Program-made: the position numbers and the translations under genes
DNA from: Pochonia chlamydosporia 170
Taxonomy: Eukaryota; Ascomycota; Sordariomycetes; Hypocreales; Clavicipitaceae
Length of the DNA: 64,000 nt
Reading direction: 5' to 3'
Assembly: GCF_001653235.2 (NCBI RefSeq)
Contig: NW_019154060.1
Span: forward strand, 1-64,000
Part shown: positions 1 through 11,656 of the stretch, in pieces
Layout: each line of letters opens with the position of its first letter
How positions within the stretch are numbered: position 1 is the first letter of the stretch
Notes under the pieces: model-generated
Database searches by the model: none
The model's input: the letters and a program-made list of their open reading frames with translations, nothing else
What the model was told of the DNA's origin: nothing

Positions 1-629
1 GGAGGCGCAGCGGAGGTGCGCCGTCTGGGGGGCGCCAGGTCGAGCCCTGTGCGCGCTCAGAGGAGGCGTACAAAGCCGTCGAATAACTCCTTTTTTCGTG
101 GCAGAGCCTGCAAAGCCAGTAGCGTACTCCCCCGTGCTCTAAATTGGCTCCATGTCGATATATCCAGGACTCTTTCATATTCGTGCCGACAACCCGTCTG
201 TGACGCGGTCTCTTTTTGGCGCCAATGAGTCTTCTACCGCAGTGCCATATGTTCCCCCAGTCAATATGGAACTCGCATTGGGATGTATCGTCTGCTGCAG
301 CCTCTGGGGTGGTACTGGTCGGAGTCTGAGGTAGATCGAACACAAGAGACTGGGGTGTAGATGACACGGGGCTCGACGCTCTGCTAGAAGATATCATAAT
401 TCGGTATCAACGTAATGTACGGAGCACGACATTCATTTTGCAATAGTTTCCTGCAAGTGCAGACGCGTCAGTGCGTAGACGCGTCAGTTTGAGCATATAT
501 ATTTCCACGGCCGAGCTGGCCAGTGGTGGTGGCACTGAGACAATTGCCCAATTAGGCACAACACCCAGACCGACTCAGACCACCCCAGACCGACTGGCCT
601 CGCCGGTCTGACGGTCTGACGAGAATGGC

Positions 630-720
630 CGGTCTGTCGGTCTGCGGTCTGCCAGACGGACTCAATCGGTCTGTCGGTCTGCGGTCTGCCAGACGGACTC
701 AATCGGTCTGTCAGACGGTC
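630..720. repeat. 37-bp minisatellite rich in CGGTCTG
   Basis: Two identical 37-bp units (630-666 and 667-703) begin with CGGTCTGTCGGTCTGCGG and end with GGACTCAAT. A third, partial unit starts at 704. The heptamer CGGTCTG recurs just upstream (from about 603). Each unit contains the palindrome GTCTGCCAGAC. Confidence 0.85.
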
Positions 721-747
721 CGTCTGTTAGCCACACTGAGCAGGATA

Positions 748-823
748 TAGTTTCATATGAAACTGAAACTATACCAGCGTCCGGTTTCATGAAACTGAAA
801 CTCATCTCAGTTTCAGTCTCATA
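748..823. repeat. TGAAAC/GTTTCA palindromic repeat
   Basis: The stretch is built from alternating GTTTCA and TGAAAC words. It begins with an inverted pair (ATAGTTTCA ... TGAAACTAT) and continues with a second palindrome around GTTTCATGAAAC. Similar words form the 94-bp element at 13496-13589, so the two probably belong to one family of tiny palindromic elements. Confidence 0.55.
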
Positions 824-3363
824 GCGTGTCTCTCCGGCACTGTCTGTTGGCCTGCGAGAAATTGGGACAATACGTGGCGTTGGACGACGAATGGGGTGTT
901 AGGAACAATTGTTAAAGTTAATAGCTATAGGTCATATTAAACAGTGGAATAGTCCTTGTATTGAGTTATCTGGTGAGGAATTGAGCTGCCTTTTATAGTT
1001 GTCCTTGCCAATCTCAGTTTACCGATAGCTGCTGCTATCGTTGAATATCTGCCGATAGATGCATTTGTCAGCTTCCAATAACCCCTCACTATAATTCCTT
1101 TTGAAAGCTAAATATATTGAACCTTTTGTTGCAATCTTGTTTTCCTTGTAACCTTCATGATAGTTGATGCCTTGCAGGCTTGGGGGCTATTTCCGTTGAC
1201 AACAATGCTAACACGAAGATCTCCAGTTCATCGCCTTGTGGCTCGTTCCACCATGGTCATTTCAGTCGATGCAGAGACTCCTATTCAGTATCGTGCACTG
1301 AAACGAGATGGTTGTCATGTAATCCGGTATCCATGCGCCGAGCTCGGTATATTTCATGCCGAACTGACACAATATATCCCCCCAAAAGTGGCTTGGGTGA
1401 CGTAATATGGAGAGGTCTCGCGGTGGCGCGAAGCCAGGCCTTGGAGGGCATTGCGATATCCCCGGTGCAGGGGCGGCTCAGAGCAGCTAACTTTTGGAAG
1501 GCAGTACGAGTTGTTCGGCGGGGTTTAATTTGGAGCCTCCGTTAGCCACCTGAAGTCTGTCAACATGATTGAAAACCTCCGGGGTCCCTGGAGGAGTTTC
1601 GCGTGCCGCAAATTTGTAAATGTAAGGCCCCTCCTATTCGTGCCAGAGTAAGCTCTCTCTGTTCATTGAATGAGTAGACTTGATGTGGTTGCTAGGCTTC
1701 ATAACGGGTGTCATGTAGTGAAAGAAAATAGCGAGGAATACAATACGCCTTTGTTTCGCTGGGAGCATGTCGGCGATGCGCTGTCGGTGGCAGGGAGCGA
1801 CAGTTGCGGTATGGAGCCGCAAAAGTTGTGAGGGTAGATAATCAGCCAAACAGGACGGGTTATGGGGTTATGTGGCGTACAGTACCCCTGTCCTGTTTCA
1901 GGCTGCTGCGCAGGCCAGCTCCCATGCTGCCCCACATTAGCTACAATGCGTTGGCACTAGTATCTACATCCGACTAACGGGCACAATCCTGGAAGGTAAT
2001 CGCGACGGCAGGGATACTCTCAGCCCCAGTAAATACCCCTTACCCCATGGAGCTGTCCTTATCCCATGAAGGATTGTGGCATGTTGCAGGTGCATGCCCT
2101 CCCGCCAGTCCCACCCACCCAGGGATGTTCTGAGTTCCACTCTAAAGATGTTTTTTGTTGCAATATTAATTCAGCGAGGTAGCGCCGTGGCGAAAATCAC
2201 TCCCGCCGTCAATATATCCCGACGGAAGGTCAATGAATGGTAGTAGCCTAACCTTCCCGGCGAATACCAATTTTGTGTCGTAGCCATTCATCGGAGAGTG
2301 GATCCGAGTAGGCTTCTGAGGTCCCACGCCAAGTCTAGAGTTGGATGACTCTTCCTAGGTGCAGTGACGCCATCATATCTGCTAGCTGGTAGTCAATCTT
2401 GAACTACGACGTCATATTCGCCGTGTTGAGGACATTACACCTCCAGGGAGTCCACAAACAAACCAGTCTTCTTGTGGATGAGCCGAATATCTGGCTGGGT
2501 GAATAGCAGGAACGACAAGGCCTTATGTTGACCTGGATTATTCGTTTGCGTGCTCCTCGACACTATCTCGGGCCGAATCAGTAGCAACTTTCGCCTTGAG
2601 CCTTGTGTGGTTTAACTCTCGGGGACTCCTGAACGCTGTGTCCAGAAGTGGCAAATCAGAGTTGTGATCATCTCCGGAGCCCCCTTGTCCATGTTCACAG
2701 ACATCCTTGCAGAGGGCTCCTTTCCCCCCATCTTTTTGTCCCGATCACCGTTCAGAACGGCCTTGCTTCAGGGGGTGGTAATTAGTGGCAGATCACCAAG
2801 ACTTGCAGCAGCTTCATACGTTATGGACACCTTTACAGCCAAAGACAAACCGGGTCACCAGGTCGCTTTTTGGGCGGCCGGCGATCGATTCCTGCGACTC
2901 AAATCATAACTGCGCCAGCACAACACAGTTTGTTCAATGTTGCAGCCACCATGCACGGCACCCACATTAATAGCCGCTTCAAAATCCAAACTACCGTTAA
3001 TTAAAGAAGGGACTCAGGGGGCTCAGACTACCCCAACATACGACGACGATAACTGAAACAACTCAGGCGTACATACACGGATTCATCCATGTTTTCAACA
3101 GCCCAGGAAACATAAATTCGCCTGCTTTCTTTCTCTTTTATTTTCTTGCCGACTTTTAGTGCAACCCCTGCATGCTTAATTCAGCCTCGTTTGGGATATC
3201 TCAGTTTGTGAATCGTGACTATGGTGTAGGGGAGAGTTGGTTAGCAGAACGAAGGAAGCATATCGCTGGCTTACGTGACTGACGTTCGGACCCGTCGGCC
3301 CAAGACCAACGCTTCTACTCTAACTCAGCTGCACACAGTCCTCTGTGGCATGATTTTGCCTTG

Positions 3364-5527
3364 ATGGCTTTGACGACCAGGGATTTCCAGGACCAGCATG
3401 TGGCTCCCACCATCGAAGATGAATTTCACGCGTTCTTCCATATGAGCGGTGACGGAATTATAGGTAATGGCTTGCAGCTCAACGTCCACGGATTTCGAGA
3501 TGGCTCGTCACGGTCTGTGATGAACCAGTATCGACGGCACCAATTGCAACGAGCCGACTCCATCCTTGCCGATGCTGACTCTTCTCGTATTATCCCCGGA
3601 AGTGAGGATCTGTTGCAGAGTCACACAACCACCGTGGTGAGGACAGCCGGCATGCAAGCCAGGTTGCAGGCTTCCTCCGCCCAAAGCGACTATATTTCCA
3701 GCATCGATACCCAGAGCCAGTATCTCCAGCTGCAACGGTGTCAGCTTCTGGAACAGTGGGCAACCTTCTTCGCCAACCAAAATCACCCGGTTCCCTGTAA
3801 CCCCCAAAGTATGGAGATAGCTCCTGGTAGCGGCCAATTTTTCTCCCAGGCAGAGCTGATGCCTCAGCGAACACCATATCATTGGAGATATCAGCATCGA
3901 ATGTTAGAGCAGCAAGATGTGAGTACAATTGGAATCAAACCGAATCTCCCACCCAGGTTCAATATAATCAAAAAATGGTCAAGTTGTCCAGAGCATCGAA
4001 GGTGAAAGCTAACTAATGCCACAGATAGCCTTTACGTCTCTCGATGCCGACTATGTGATGACCTTGGATCCTGACATCAACATGGAAAATGCCTTTACGA
4101 CACCTGGAGCAAGCTTTGGCCCGTCTACTTCACCTGCTTCATATGGCCAAAACGACCCACCCTCTGTTTACGACAATAGCACCCAGTTTAGCAACTCACC
4201 GGATATGGATCTAAAAGACCTTGGCATGCCTCCATCAGGCGGATCAAGTACAGATTTGGCCAATGAGGCTAGCAAGTACAAGACAATCAAGGAACAGGAT
4301 AAATGCATTAAGGACTCATACCTGGTCAAACCCCAGCACTGGAAAATGGGACCAAGCCCTGGTACTAGGTCACAAGTGGTGACTGAAGTTGAGGAGAAGC
4401 ATTTGTCGGAATCATCGGTTCAGAGATTGCTTCCTCGGCCAGCCTCATCATCTGAAGGCTCCGAGGAAAATGTGTCCGCATCATCCAAAAGTGTGCTTGA
4501 AATTGTGCCCCCTCCAGTCCTGACTGGAAAATTTTCTAGTAGATCACCCCATATCCAAGCACAGAAAGGCAACACGCAGCAATCCAAACCTCATTCCCTG
4601 GCCGAAGAGCAGAAAGGAAAGCAGAACCAACAGCAGCAGCCTCATCCCGCTCCGCTAACTTCGTTCATGAGACTCCCCGCTTCGAAAGCCAAGAAGCCAC
4701 GCGCAATCAACGAAAAAGAGCTCCGTCAGGGACTGGGCACTTCCACGGAGAATATTGAATTACTTGAGCTACTGGAATCAATATCAAACAGACCGCCCGT
4801 GCCGATTAACATATCCCATGTGTCACAGACTTCCCACATCGAACCGTACTTATCGAGGAACGCCGAGCAACAGCCCCTCCTGTCCCATACCGTGCAAAAC
4901 CCGGAAACGGTATCAGCAAGACAAGGCCCTCAACTACACCCGGTATCATCTGGGTCTAGAGCGCGTAAGACGGCTCCAATCGCTGCCAAAAATAGCAGGA
5001 AACGATTCATTCGATCAATCCACTCCTCCCCTACGTTGCTACTAAGAACATCTCCGAAGATTAAGCTTCTACTTCCGAGAACTCCTGGCCTATCGATGGC
5101 GGACACAGTTTCGCGGTTGCTCATGACCAAATCAAACTACGATAATATCTTGGAAATGAATGCAGTGCCTGGAATTTCATATCCAGCAGAGGCGTCAGCG
5201 AATCTCACCGCAAAACGAATATCTCACAAGGTTGCCGAGCAAGGACGAAGAGACCGTATCAATTCTGCTCTGCAAATTATGGCGAGCTTTTTGTTGGATG
5301 AACAAAAGTTGGACGAGGGTGATGATGTGGAGCACAAGGATGGCAAGGCACACTCGAACATTCTGAACAGCAAAGCAAGTGTGGTGGAAAATGCCATTTC
5401 GTATATGATAAAACTTCGAAATGAAAATGACGACCTGAGACAAGAGCTGCGAAACTTAAAGACCAAGCTGAAAGAAGCTAAAGAAGCCCGTGGCATAGCC
5501 AACGCGGCAGCGGTGATGCAAATATAG
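3364..5527 (+). CDS. bHLH transcription factor, NUC-1/Pho4 (PalcA)-like
   Basis: Two exons, 3364-3918 and 4025-5527, joined across a 106-bp phase-0 intron (GTGAGT donor, GCTAACTAAT branch region, CACAG acceptor), encode about 685 residues. The first ATG of the open frame is used as start. The long N-terminal part is low-complexity, rich in Ser, Pro and Gln, as expected for an activation region. The bHLH domain starts near residue 582 (KRISHKVAEQGRRDRIN): the His, Glu and Arg expected to contact a CACGTG-type E-box are all present. A long charged loop follows, then helix 2 (SKASVVENAISYMIKLR) and a coiled-coil extension to the C-terminus. Known family members (N. crassa NUC-1, yeast Pho4, Aspergillus PalcA) are nuclear activators of phosphate-starvation genes with the bHLH at the C-terminus; the phosphate role here is inferred from that resemblance. 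No frameshift or premature stop is seen, which is notable this close to decayed transposons. Confidence 0.85.
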
Positions 5528-5954
5528 CTTACTAGTCTCAGAATACCTCACAATCTCATCTGGTTTTGGTCACAGCAGGTTGGAGACCCACGACCTCATC
5601 GTATACGAGTCGATGGTAATGGCGTAAGGAGTTCAAAATGGGGAATGAAACGGTATGCCCAGCTTGTATGCATGGTGGGAGGACATTGGAAGTGCTTCTT
5701 ATTGTCAACGGAATTGGTCCTCAAGGCCCCATGGCTACATCAACGTACAGGTTGCCAGATAATCAAGAAAGCATGATTATCCAATGAAGATTGGTGTGAT
5801 CTCAGCGAGCTCATGTAGAGCTTTCAACCTCTGTATCGTCAGACAATGCGAACCCAAGGTTGGGACAAAGGTGATGGCCCATGGACGCTTGTGGGGACTG
5901 CTTGTGGGGCTGGAATGTCTGCTCAAGCATTTTGAATCACCTCTATTCGCCAGA
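5528..5954. other. 3' flank of the bHLH gene
   Basis: Noncoding as far as I can see. It should hold the 3' UTR and poly(A) site of the bHLH gene, and it ends where repeat family A begins. Confidence 0.4.
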
Positions 5955-6322
5955 TCATGAGGCCCGTGGGTGTGGTGCTCTATGGTCCGGCTTTCGACCC
6001 GGCCATCCCATGCCGAACGCCACTGGCGCAACCCCATCCTGCAGCCCATGAACAATTTGACAGCCCGCAGGCGCCAGCAGCCTGCCCCAGAAGGGTCTAC
6101 AAATGGTTTAGGTTTGAGACCCACGTGGTGCAAATCTTGACACCACCTGAGAGGACCAGGTTGCGGTGCAATCCCTGTCGTCAATCTCCACTTCATCCGG
6201 CACTGCCACGCTCCACCTTATTTTGGAAGAAGGATTGTTCCCAGGAGTCCGAGATAAAGTGGGCCTGGCTGGAGTAACACCTGTTAGGGCCTTGATCCGA
6301 ACTTGCCCTAGTTTCGTGTAAC
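5955..6322 (+). repeat. Dispersed repeat family A, copy 1
   Basis: This copy shares with positions 17058-17645, 36098-36185 and 42440-42868 the marker words ATGGTCCGGCT, CCGGCCA, CCCACGTGG and ATCTTGACRCCACC in the same order. It then shares the segment TTGCCCTAGTTTCGTGTAAC with copy 2, and breaks off at 6322 where a different repeat begins. It has no coding capacity. The family may be a non-autonomous transposon or SINE; no terminal repeats were defined. Confidence 0.65.
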
Positions 6323-6586
6323 TGTTGCGTTATGAAGTTCCGATTTTAGTTTACTACTTAGACACTGAGCTCGATTGCCTCTACACTTGCTTGTCTTTTC
6401 TTCCCCCATTTTACCAAACTGTTGCAGTGGTCCTTTTAAATACAAAATATCTTCCTTTCGTCCGAACGTTTTACCCCTCATAATTGCTTTTTCCTACAAA
6501 CTTTATTCCATTAATGTAGTTGTCATGACGATGTCATGACACTGAATCTGCTTGTTCAGTCGACAGAGGCAGCCTTATCCGACACT
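6323..6586 (-). repeat. Repeat family B, copy 1; possible solo LTR
   Basis: Read on the minus strand it begins TGTCGGATAAGGCTGCCTCTG-like and ends GCAACA, so it has TG...CA ends. It contains a TATA-like TATTTAAAAGG about 150 bp from its start. Related copies lie at 16294-16401, 43907-43975 and 50174-50385. It interrupts repeat A at 6322. No 5-bp target duplication is visible, so the LTR reading is tentative. Confidence 0.4.
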
Positions 6587-6810
6587 GCTAGTCACTAGGC
6601 TCTTTTCGCTGTCGTTGTCGTCACAAAGCGACATAGCCCCTAACTCGAGGGACGGCTGCGCTTTTATGCCTTTGCTTTCGTGGCCGGGGCCTCTGTGCGA
6701 AATGTCGGTCCAATTGTGCGGGCTACTGTGGGCAGAATTACCGCAGCTAATCCGTCGCGGCGTTCCACTCCAAGAGCTACCAGAGCCAAGGTGTCGTGTC
6801 AAGATCAAGT

Positions 6811-6839
6811 CGCTCATTCAGGGTTCAAAGTCACTACAC
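6811..6839 (+). repeat. hAT-1 left TSD and TIR
   Basis: Target duplication CGCTCATT (6811-6818) followed by the left 21-bp inverted repeat (6819-6839). Confidence 0.93.
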
Positions 6840-9800
6840 GAAAGTCCACATATGGACTCACATATGGATCCATTTCAATTGCACTCCATGCCACCAGACC
6901 CTGTTGTGGCTTTCTGTCACTCCACGGAACCCCGGCCACATATGTCAATGGTGGAAATTATGGTAATTTCATCCGGGGGTTAAGAAATACCTAATAAACG
7001 CATAGTGTATGAGGCAAATTTGAAGTACTTGCTAACTGGTCTGAGACACCAAATTTCAGCTCACTTCAGCTCACTTGACCTCAGCTACGGCGCCGCTCAT
7101 GGATGACGAGCTGACTGACCAGAAAGAGCTGCATGAACCGTGGATCTGACAATGGACCTTTTCCTCATATTTCCTCATCAGTCCTACTGTGCCTTCGACT
7201 CGGCGCATGTTGTATTGCCTCGCAATGTTCCCTGCGTCTGACTACCTTGACTCAGTTTTGCTCCATGGCGGCCGTTTCGGTCTGATGCCACCCGATTTTC
7301 AGTTGTAAATAATCGAATAATGATGGGTGATAATAAACCCGATTATAGGCAACATTTACCCTCTGCAAGAGAAAAATTGACGGTGGCGATCCCAGATCGA
7401 ACAGAAGAAGATGAAGAACGTCTGTTCCGCATTTTCCGTGGCTGGACACTGACCGAAAGAGATGGCCAGACGCGACAATGGGTCTATCAATTTGGTTGTG
7501 ATATTCAGAATGTCGCGACGAAAGAACGCCGCTGGGTCTGTTGTCTGTGTGTAAAACGGAAGGATCCCAGACCGAAGAATTACAACCATAAGGGCTTACA
7601 GAATGCTGAGGGCCATCTGTTCAAAGACCACAACGGCATAGTCGATCCTGCTGGCAAAAGGAAGTGTCCTAACTCTACCGCTGAAACGCCTGCCCGCTCA
7701 ATTGCAACGCTGCTGCAATTAAATCCAGAGGTTACACGCGATCAGGAAATAACGAATCTACTAATCAAGCGGTTTAATAACCACATTTCAACAGATGATG
7801 GTCCACTGGATTGTTAACACGAATCGATCATTTACCACGGCGAAAGATCCTGACCTGCGAGCGATCTTCGAGTATCTATGCCCTTCAGTTTCCATTACAG
7901 AAGCTCACATATCCGATGTAACGGTGCGCGCGATCGCTGTAAGAGAGTTCAATGCGAATAAGTTGGCTGTACGAGAGACACTTCGGAAGAGCCCAGGCCA
8001 GATTCATATCCAGTTTGATGGATGGCGGTCCGGCAACAGGCATGCTCTTTACGGCGTTACATGCATATTCAGGAGTCTGGATAACAGGCCTCGGAAGTGC
8101 GTTCTTGGCCTTCCAGAGCTGCTTGGCCGGCATACAGGCGAGAACATCGCCGGAGAGATACTCGATATCGTCAGGGAATTTGAGATTGAGCACAAGCTGG
8201 GCTACTTCACGCTGGACAACGCGTCGAATAACAAAACAACTATGGAAATACTCGGACGTGAGCTGCGATTCAACTGGAAGAAGCGCTGGGTCCGCTGCAT
8301 TGGCCATGTTGTCAATATAGTGGTGAAACACATGCTCTTTGGCCAAGATCCAGACGCGTTTGAGAAAAAGATCTACGATGGTCAACTTATGGCGGCGAGG
8401 GAACATGAGCAGTGGCGCAAAAGGGGCCCAGTAGGTAAATGGCATAACTTCGCCGTTGTAAGCAAACTTCATCATGCATACCCTTGTACATTTAGGTTTT
8501 GGTGGCTTATGCAAACTATATCGTAGGAGGTCAATAGATCCGATATCTGGACCGATGTCCTGAAGAAAGTCCAGCAAGTCGAATCCCAACTTTCCGATGA
8601 CCCAGCGATCCAGACCCACGATCCTGTCGGGGTTGTGGTAGATAACGCAACTCGTTGGCTCTCCCAGCTAGCCATGATCGACCGGGCTCTCGTTTTGCGG
8701 CCGTTTTATGACCCTTTCATCCAACGAGCCTTGAGTGAGTGGAACAAAGCTAATCTCACAAAAGGCTGGTTGGCGAGGAAAGGAGCCAGGATGCCATTCT
8801 TTTTGAGGGAAGAAAATCGGATTACAAGCAACGACTGGCGTGTGATCCAGGCGCTCCGTGACATCCTGTTAGACTTTCAGCTGGTAGTCAAAGCCTTGGA
8901 GGGTGATGGACAGGGCCAGCACCGAAAAGCAGTTCAACAAGATGAGATTGAGCCTCCATTATCCGGTAAGCTTTGCCTGGATCAGTCGGTCTGTACTATA
9001 GTTTTTCATGTGGCTAACGAGCCGCGGCCCAAAGGCACCAGCTGGGATCTTCTCCACGCATATGAATATCTTCTCGAGTCTCTCGAATCTGCCAAGAAGA
9101 TCGCTGTTTCCCTCCCAGACTCTGAGTATCTCGCTGTTAATATTAACCTAGGCTGGATGAAACTCGACGAATATTATCAGCACCTGAACGATAGTCCCGT
9201 GGTCTACGGTGCGGCGGCTCTGCACCCGGCTTACCGCTGGGCATTATTCGACGATCTGTGGGGCGATGATAGCAAGCGACGATTATGGATTACCAAAGCC
9301 AAGGCAGTTGTCCAGGAACTGTGGGAAGTCGAATACAAGAAGTTGTTCTCCGAGGATCAAGACTGTGATTTGCCTCCAGGGAAGCGTCTTAAATCGTCAA
9401 AGAACAAGTTTACAGCCTGGCGTAACAGCAAACAAGGGCTGACTCCGCAGACTCAGGCTAGCGACGCGTCTCCCGGGGCGTCTCCTTCATCACCTTGCGT
9501 CGTGGGCCTGGATCTTGACGAGTATGATGAGTGGCAGCGCAACATAGACGATTCTGACGCCTTAGTCGTTGATCCATACGAATACTGGCACAGTAGGCGA
9601 CTCAAATACCCGAAACTGAGCAGGATGGCACTGGATTTACTTACTGTGGCGCCTATGTCTGCGGAGTGCGAGAGGTTATTTTCCGTAGCGGGACATATGG
9701 TGACGAGGCTTCGGAATCGACTAGACGCTTCAACAATCGGCTTATGCCAAACATTACGCAGCTGGCTACGAGAAGGATTGATCGGCCAGTTGGACCAAAT

Positions 9801-10018
9801 TCTGACGGAGCCATCGAGGGAATAACGGCGATAGGCCAAGAGTCGGATTGACCACGGACTCTTACTACCATACTGAGAATGTGGAAATTCCTGCCACATG
9901 TGGACTCACATCCATTATGGATACATATCCATCCATACCACGGCCGTGATCTTAGTCATCATCCATATCCATTCCATATCCCCGAATGTGTAGTGGTGTG
10001 TAGTGACTTTGAACCCTG
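6819..10018 (+). mobile_element. hAT-1: 3.2-kb hAT DNA transposon, both ends present
   Basis: The element is bounded by a perfect 21-bp terminal inverted repeat (CAGGGTTCAAAGTCACTAC plus AC) at 6819-6839 and 9998-10018. It is flanked by the identical 8-bp duplication CGCTCATT at 6811-6818 and 10019-10026, the size hAT transposases make. Subterminal DNA is rich in TATGGA/TCCATA words and shares a stretch reading CCACATRTGGACTCACAT at both ends, plausible transposase-binding sites. It carries one transposase gene (7320-9825). It lies inside a repeat whose uninterrupted relative at 11311-11550 still reads through CGCTCATT. Confidence 0.93.
7320..9825 (+). pseudogene. hAT-1 transposase, one frameshift
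   Basis: The N-terminal part (7320 to about 7784) has a BED-type zinc finger: WVCCLC then HLFKDH in CxxC...H spacing. Around 7784 the frame shifts by one base, after which the sequence reads HFQQMMVHWIV, as family alignment expects. The catalytic core follows, with FDGWRSGNRHALYGV (first Asp) and GYFTLDNASNN (second Asp). A 69-bp intron (8458-8526, GTAAGC...GTAG, phase 0) removes the only in-frame stop, at 8524. The gene resumes as EVNRSDIW and DNATRWLSQL. It ends with the hAT dimerisation block, RMALDLLTVAPMSAECERLF (third acidic residue) and TIGLCQTLRSWLREGL. Apart from the shift near 7784 it looks intact. That shift may be real decay or an assembly error, so the source could be nearly active. 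Confidence 0.85.
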
Positions 10019-10026
10019 CGCTCATT
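9998..10026 (-). repeat. hAT-1 right TIR and TSD
   Basis: The right inverted repeat (9998-10018) is the exact reverse complement of the left one. It is followed by the second CGCTCATT (10019-10026). Confidence 0.93.
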
Positions 10027-10230
10027 CAAGCAGGCTCAGAATGGTATTGCCTACGAGGCAACAACATTATCATACTGCTGCCTTGCAGGCAGCAGTATTT
10101 TTAAAGTATTTAGTATTCGTATGATGCCACTCTTTTTGTAGGAAATCAAGAGTCTCTCGTTGCCCGATTCACAGGGGATCTTCTGCACGATCGTCGTCCA
10201 CTTATGCAAACAAGTCGTGCTGTGTGACAT
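10019..10230 (+). repeat. Hairpin repeat family D, copy 1 (hosts hAT-1)
   Basis: About 200 bp match 11311-11550. Shared marks are CTCATTCA, a TTGCC...GGCAA hairpin, the stem TACTGCTGCC/GGCAGCAGTA (10073-10097) and GATTCACAGGGGATCTTCTG. The left 20 bp of the repeat (TCAAGATCAAGTCGCTCATT) lie on the other side of hAT-1, at 6799-6818. Confidence 0.8.
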
Positions 10231-10718
10231 GTCGTGTTATGAGATTGCAATTGTTGTGTATTGTCCATGTCCACCTCGCCTTTCTGTTTTTACAGGCAAA
10301 ACATCCTTCTTTTATTATCAACCTGACCTCCGTCCGTGGACGGAGGTTTCTTTGCTTTTTCTCAGCCCTATCCCACAATAGCCTATTGTATTTGATTTTT
10401 CCATCTCCGTGATCTGTCCTCGCAACCAACTTCAGCCCAGATTTCCGAGGCCCTGCTGGCCTCGACCATTAGCCGTCAGTATTGCGGGTCCCAGCAACCT
10501 CTGCCTTCCCCAACTATCCGACATAGCGATGCCTACCGTGACCTCCACGGTAGGGCTTTACGCAAGCTCGGCCATTCTGGCCTTCGCTCATAGATTCGCC
10601 TGGGTTCCCAGTTCTTCACGAACATTCCCACCAGGTCTTTTCATTTGGCGTAGCCCAAGGTGCTCTAGAGAGGTGCCCGTCCACTGAGGACTAGCCCCTG
10701 CAGTGGATTTGCCCGACA
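10231..10718 (+). repeat. Hairpin repeat family C, copy 1
   Basis: Closely matches 23395-23925 over nearly 490 bp and ends at the same word, GGATTTGCCCGACAAG. It has three strong hairpins: 10326-10347 (ACCTCCGTCC/GGACGGAGGT), 10446-10464 (CGAGGCC/GGCCTCG) and 10532-10554 (CCTACCGTG/CACGGTAGG). There is no protein-coding frame. It directly follows repeat D and may be part of the same element. Confidence 0.8.
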
Positions 10719-11310
10719 AGATCACCCATATAACCACTTTTGGCACCTCAATGGAAATTACGTCCCTTTTTCTGCCACCTTTCCGCCTTACGGTATGTTA
10801 ACATGGAAGGAAAGATCCAGGGGGCTTTGCGGTATATTAAACAATTTCCTTGTGCTACTACCTTTCGCACAGCTGGGGTGTTAATTAGTCGCCTGCTTTA
10901 GTCGCATATGCACTCCAGTCCAACATTTTGTATTCGTTCCTTACTGGAGGTGGGGATCGGCCATTATCATGCGATTGAAGATTGGATAGTTATCCGTCTC
11001 ACCCCTCGCGTAATACAGGGCGCAGGGTCGAGTCAATTCTGACGAGTACTCGATGCCACTTTAGGATCGCTGCAGCCCGGGAAGCAAAGGGTTACGGTGG
11101 CCGCAGGCAGAGGATGCAGAGCATCAACAGGCTGATCAACGATCCGATTGGTGAGCGTTGTACTCTTCATGCGCAATTGCCAGCGCACGAGTCGACATCC
11201 TGGCTTTTCGCAATTCGAGCGGTTACAGTCGGCTAACGAGCAACGTTGCTCTTGTGGCAGCAATGTGCCGTAGGTTCAGCATGGTCCTCGTCGCGAACCA
11301 ACACGACTTC

Positions 11311-11550
11311 TATCAAGATCAAGTCGCTCATTCAAAGCAATCGCAGTATGCTATTGCCTGAGAGGCAACAGCAATTCTCATAATGCTGCCTTGCAGGCAG
11401 CCGTATTCCAAAGTATTTAGTTTTCGTATGATTCCACTCTTTTATGTAGGAATCAAGAGTCTCTCATTGCCCGATTCACAGGGGATCTTCTGCCCGATTG
11501 TCGCCCAGTCATGCAAACAAATCGAGTTCTGTGACAACTTCGAACCCTAC
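11311..11550 (+). repeat. Repeat family D, copy 2 (uninterrupted)
   Basis: Reads straight through TCAAGATCAAGTCGCTCATT into CAAAGCAATCGCAG and the hairpins GCTGCC/GGCAGC and TTGCC/GGCAA. At the point where copy 1 is split by hAT-1 this copy has a single CGCTCATT, so it is a paralogous empty site. Confidence 0.8.
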
Positions 11551-11614
11551 ACTCCTCAATACTTATACAATGTCGTAGCGGCATAAAACAGCTAGTTCTG
11601 CACGAAGAGCAACC

Positions 11615-11656
11615 CGTACTATTCGCCTCGTACTATTCGCCTCGTACTACTCGAGA
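11615..11656. repeat. 14-bp tandem repeat
   Basis: Roughly three copies of CGTACTATTCGCCT, the last one degenerate. Confidence 0.7.

Larger units (their letters stand above)
1..3363. other. Gene-poor upstream region
   Basis: No reading frame here has a recognisable domain, and the short open frames overlap one another on both strands. Apart from the minisatellite at 630-720 and the TGAAAC palindromes at 748-823, I see only small unplaced hairpins, for example around 1021-1040. The last few hundred bases presumably carry the promoter of the bHLH gene at 3364, but no TATA box is clear. Confidence 0.5.

Noticed and set aside
748..823. CRISPR-like array from repeated TGAAAC words
   Set aside because: No spacers of regular length; the organism is a fungus and the pattern is palindromic.
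3361..3363. TTG at 3361 as start of the bHLH protein
   Set aside because: ATG at 3364 follows directly and is the normal eukaryotic start.
5957..6277. 106-codon ORF in repeat A
   Set aside because: Not conserved as a frame in the other three copies of the repeat.
8458..8495. A 38-bp intron in the hAT-1 transposase
   Set aside because: Too short for a fungal intron and leaves the frame wrong; the 69-bp alternative ending at 8526 removes the stop and keeps frame.
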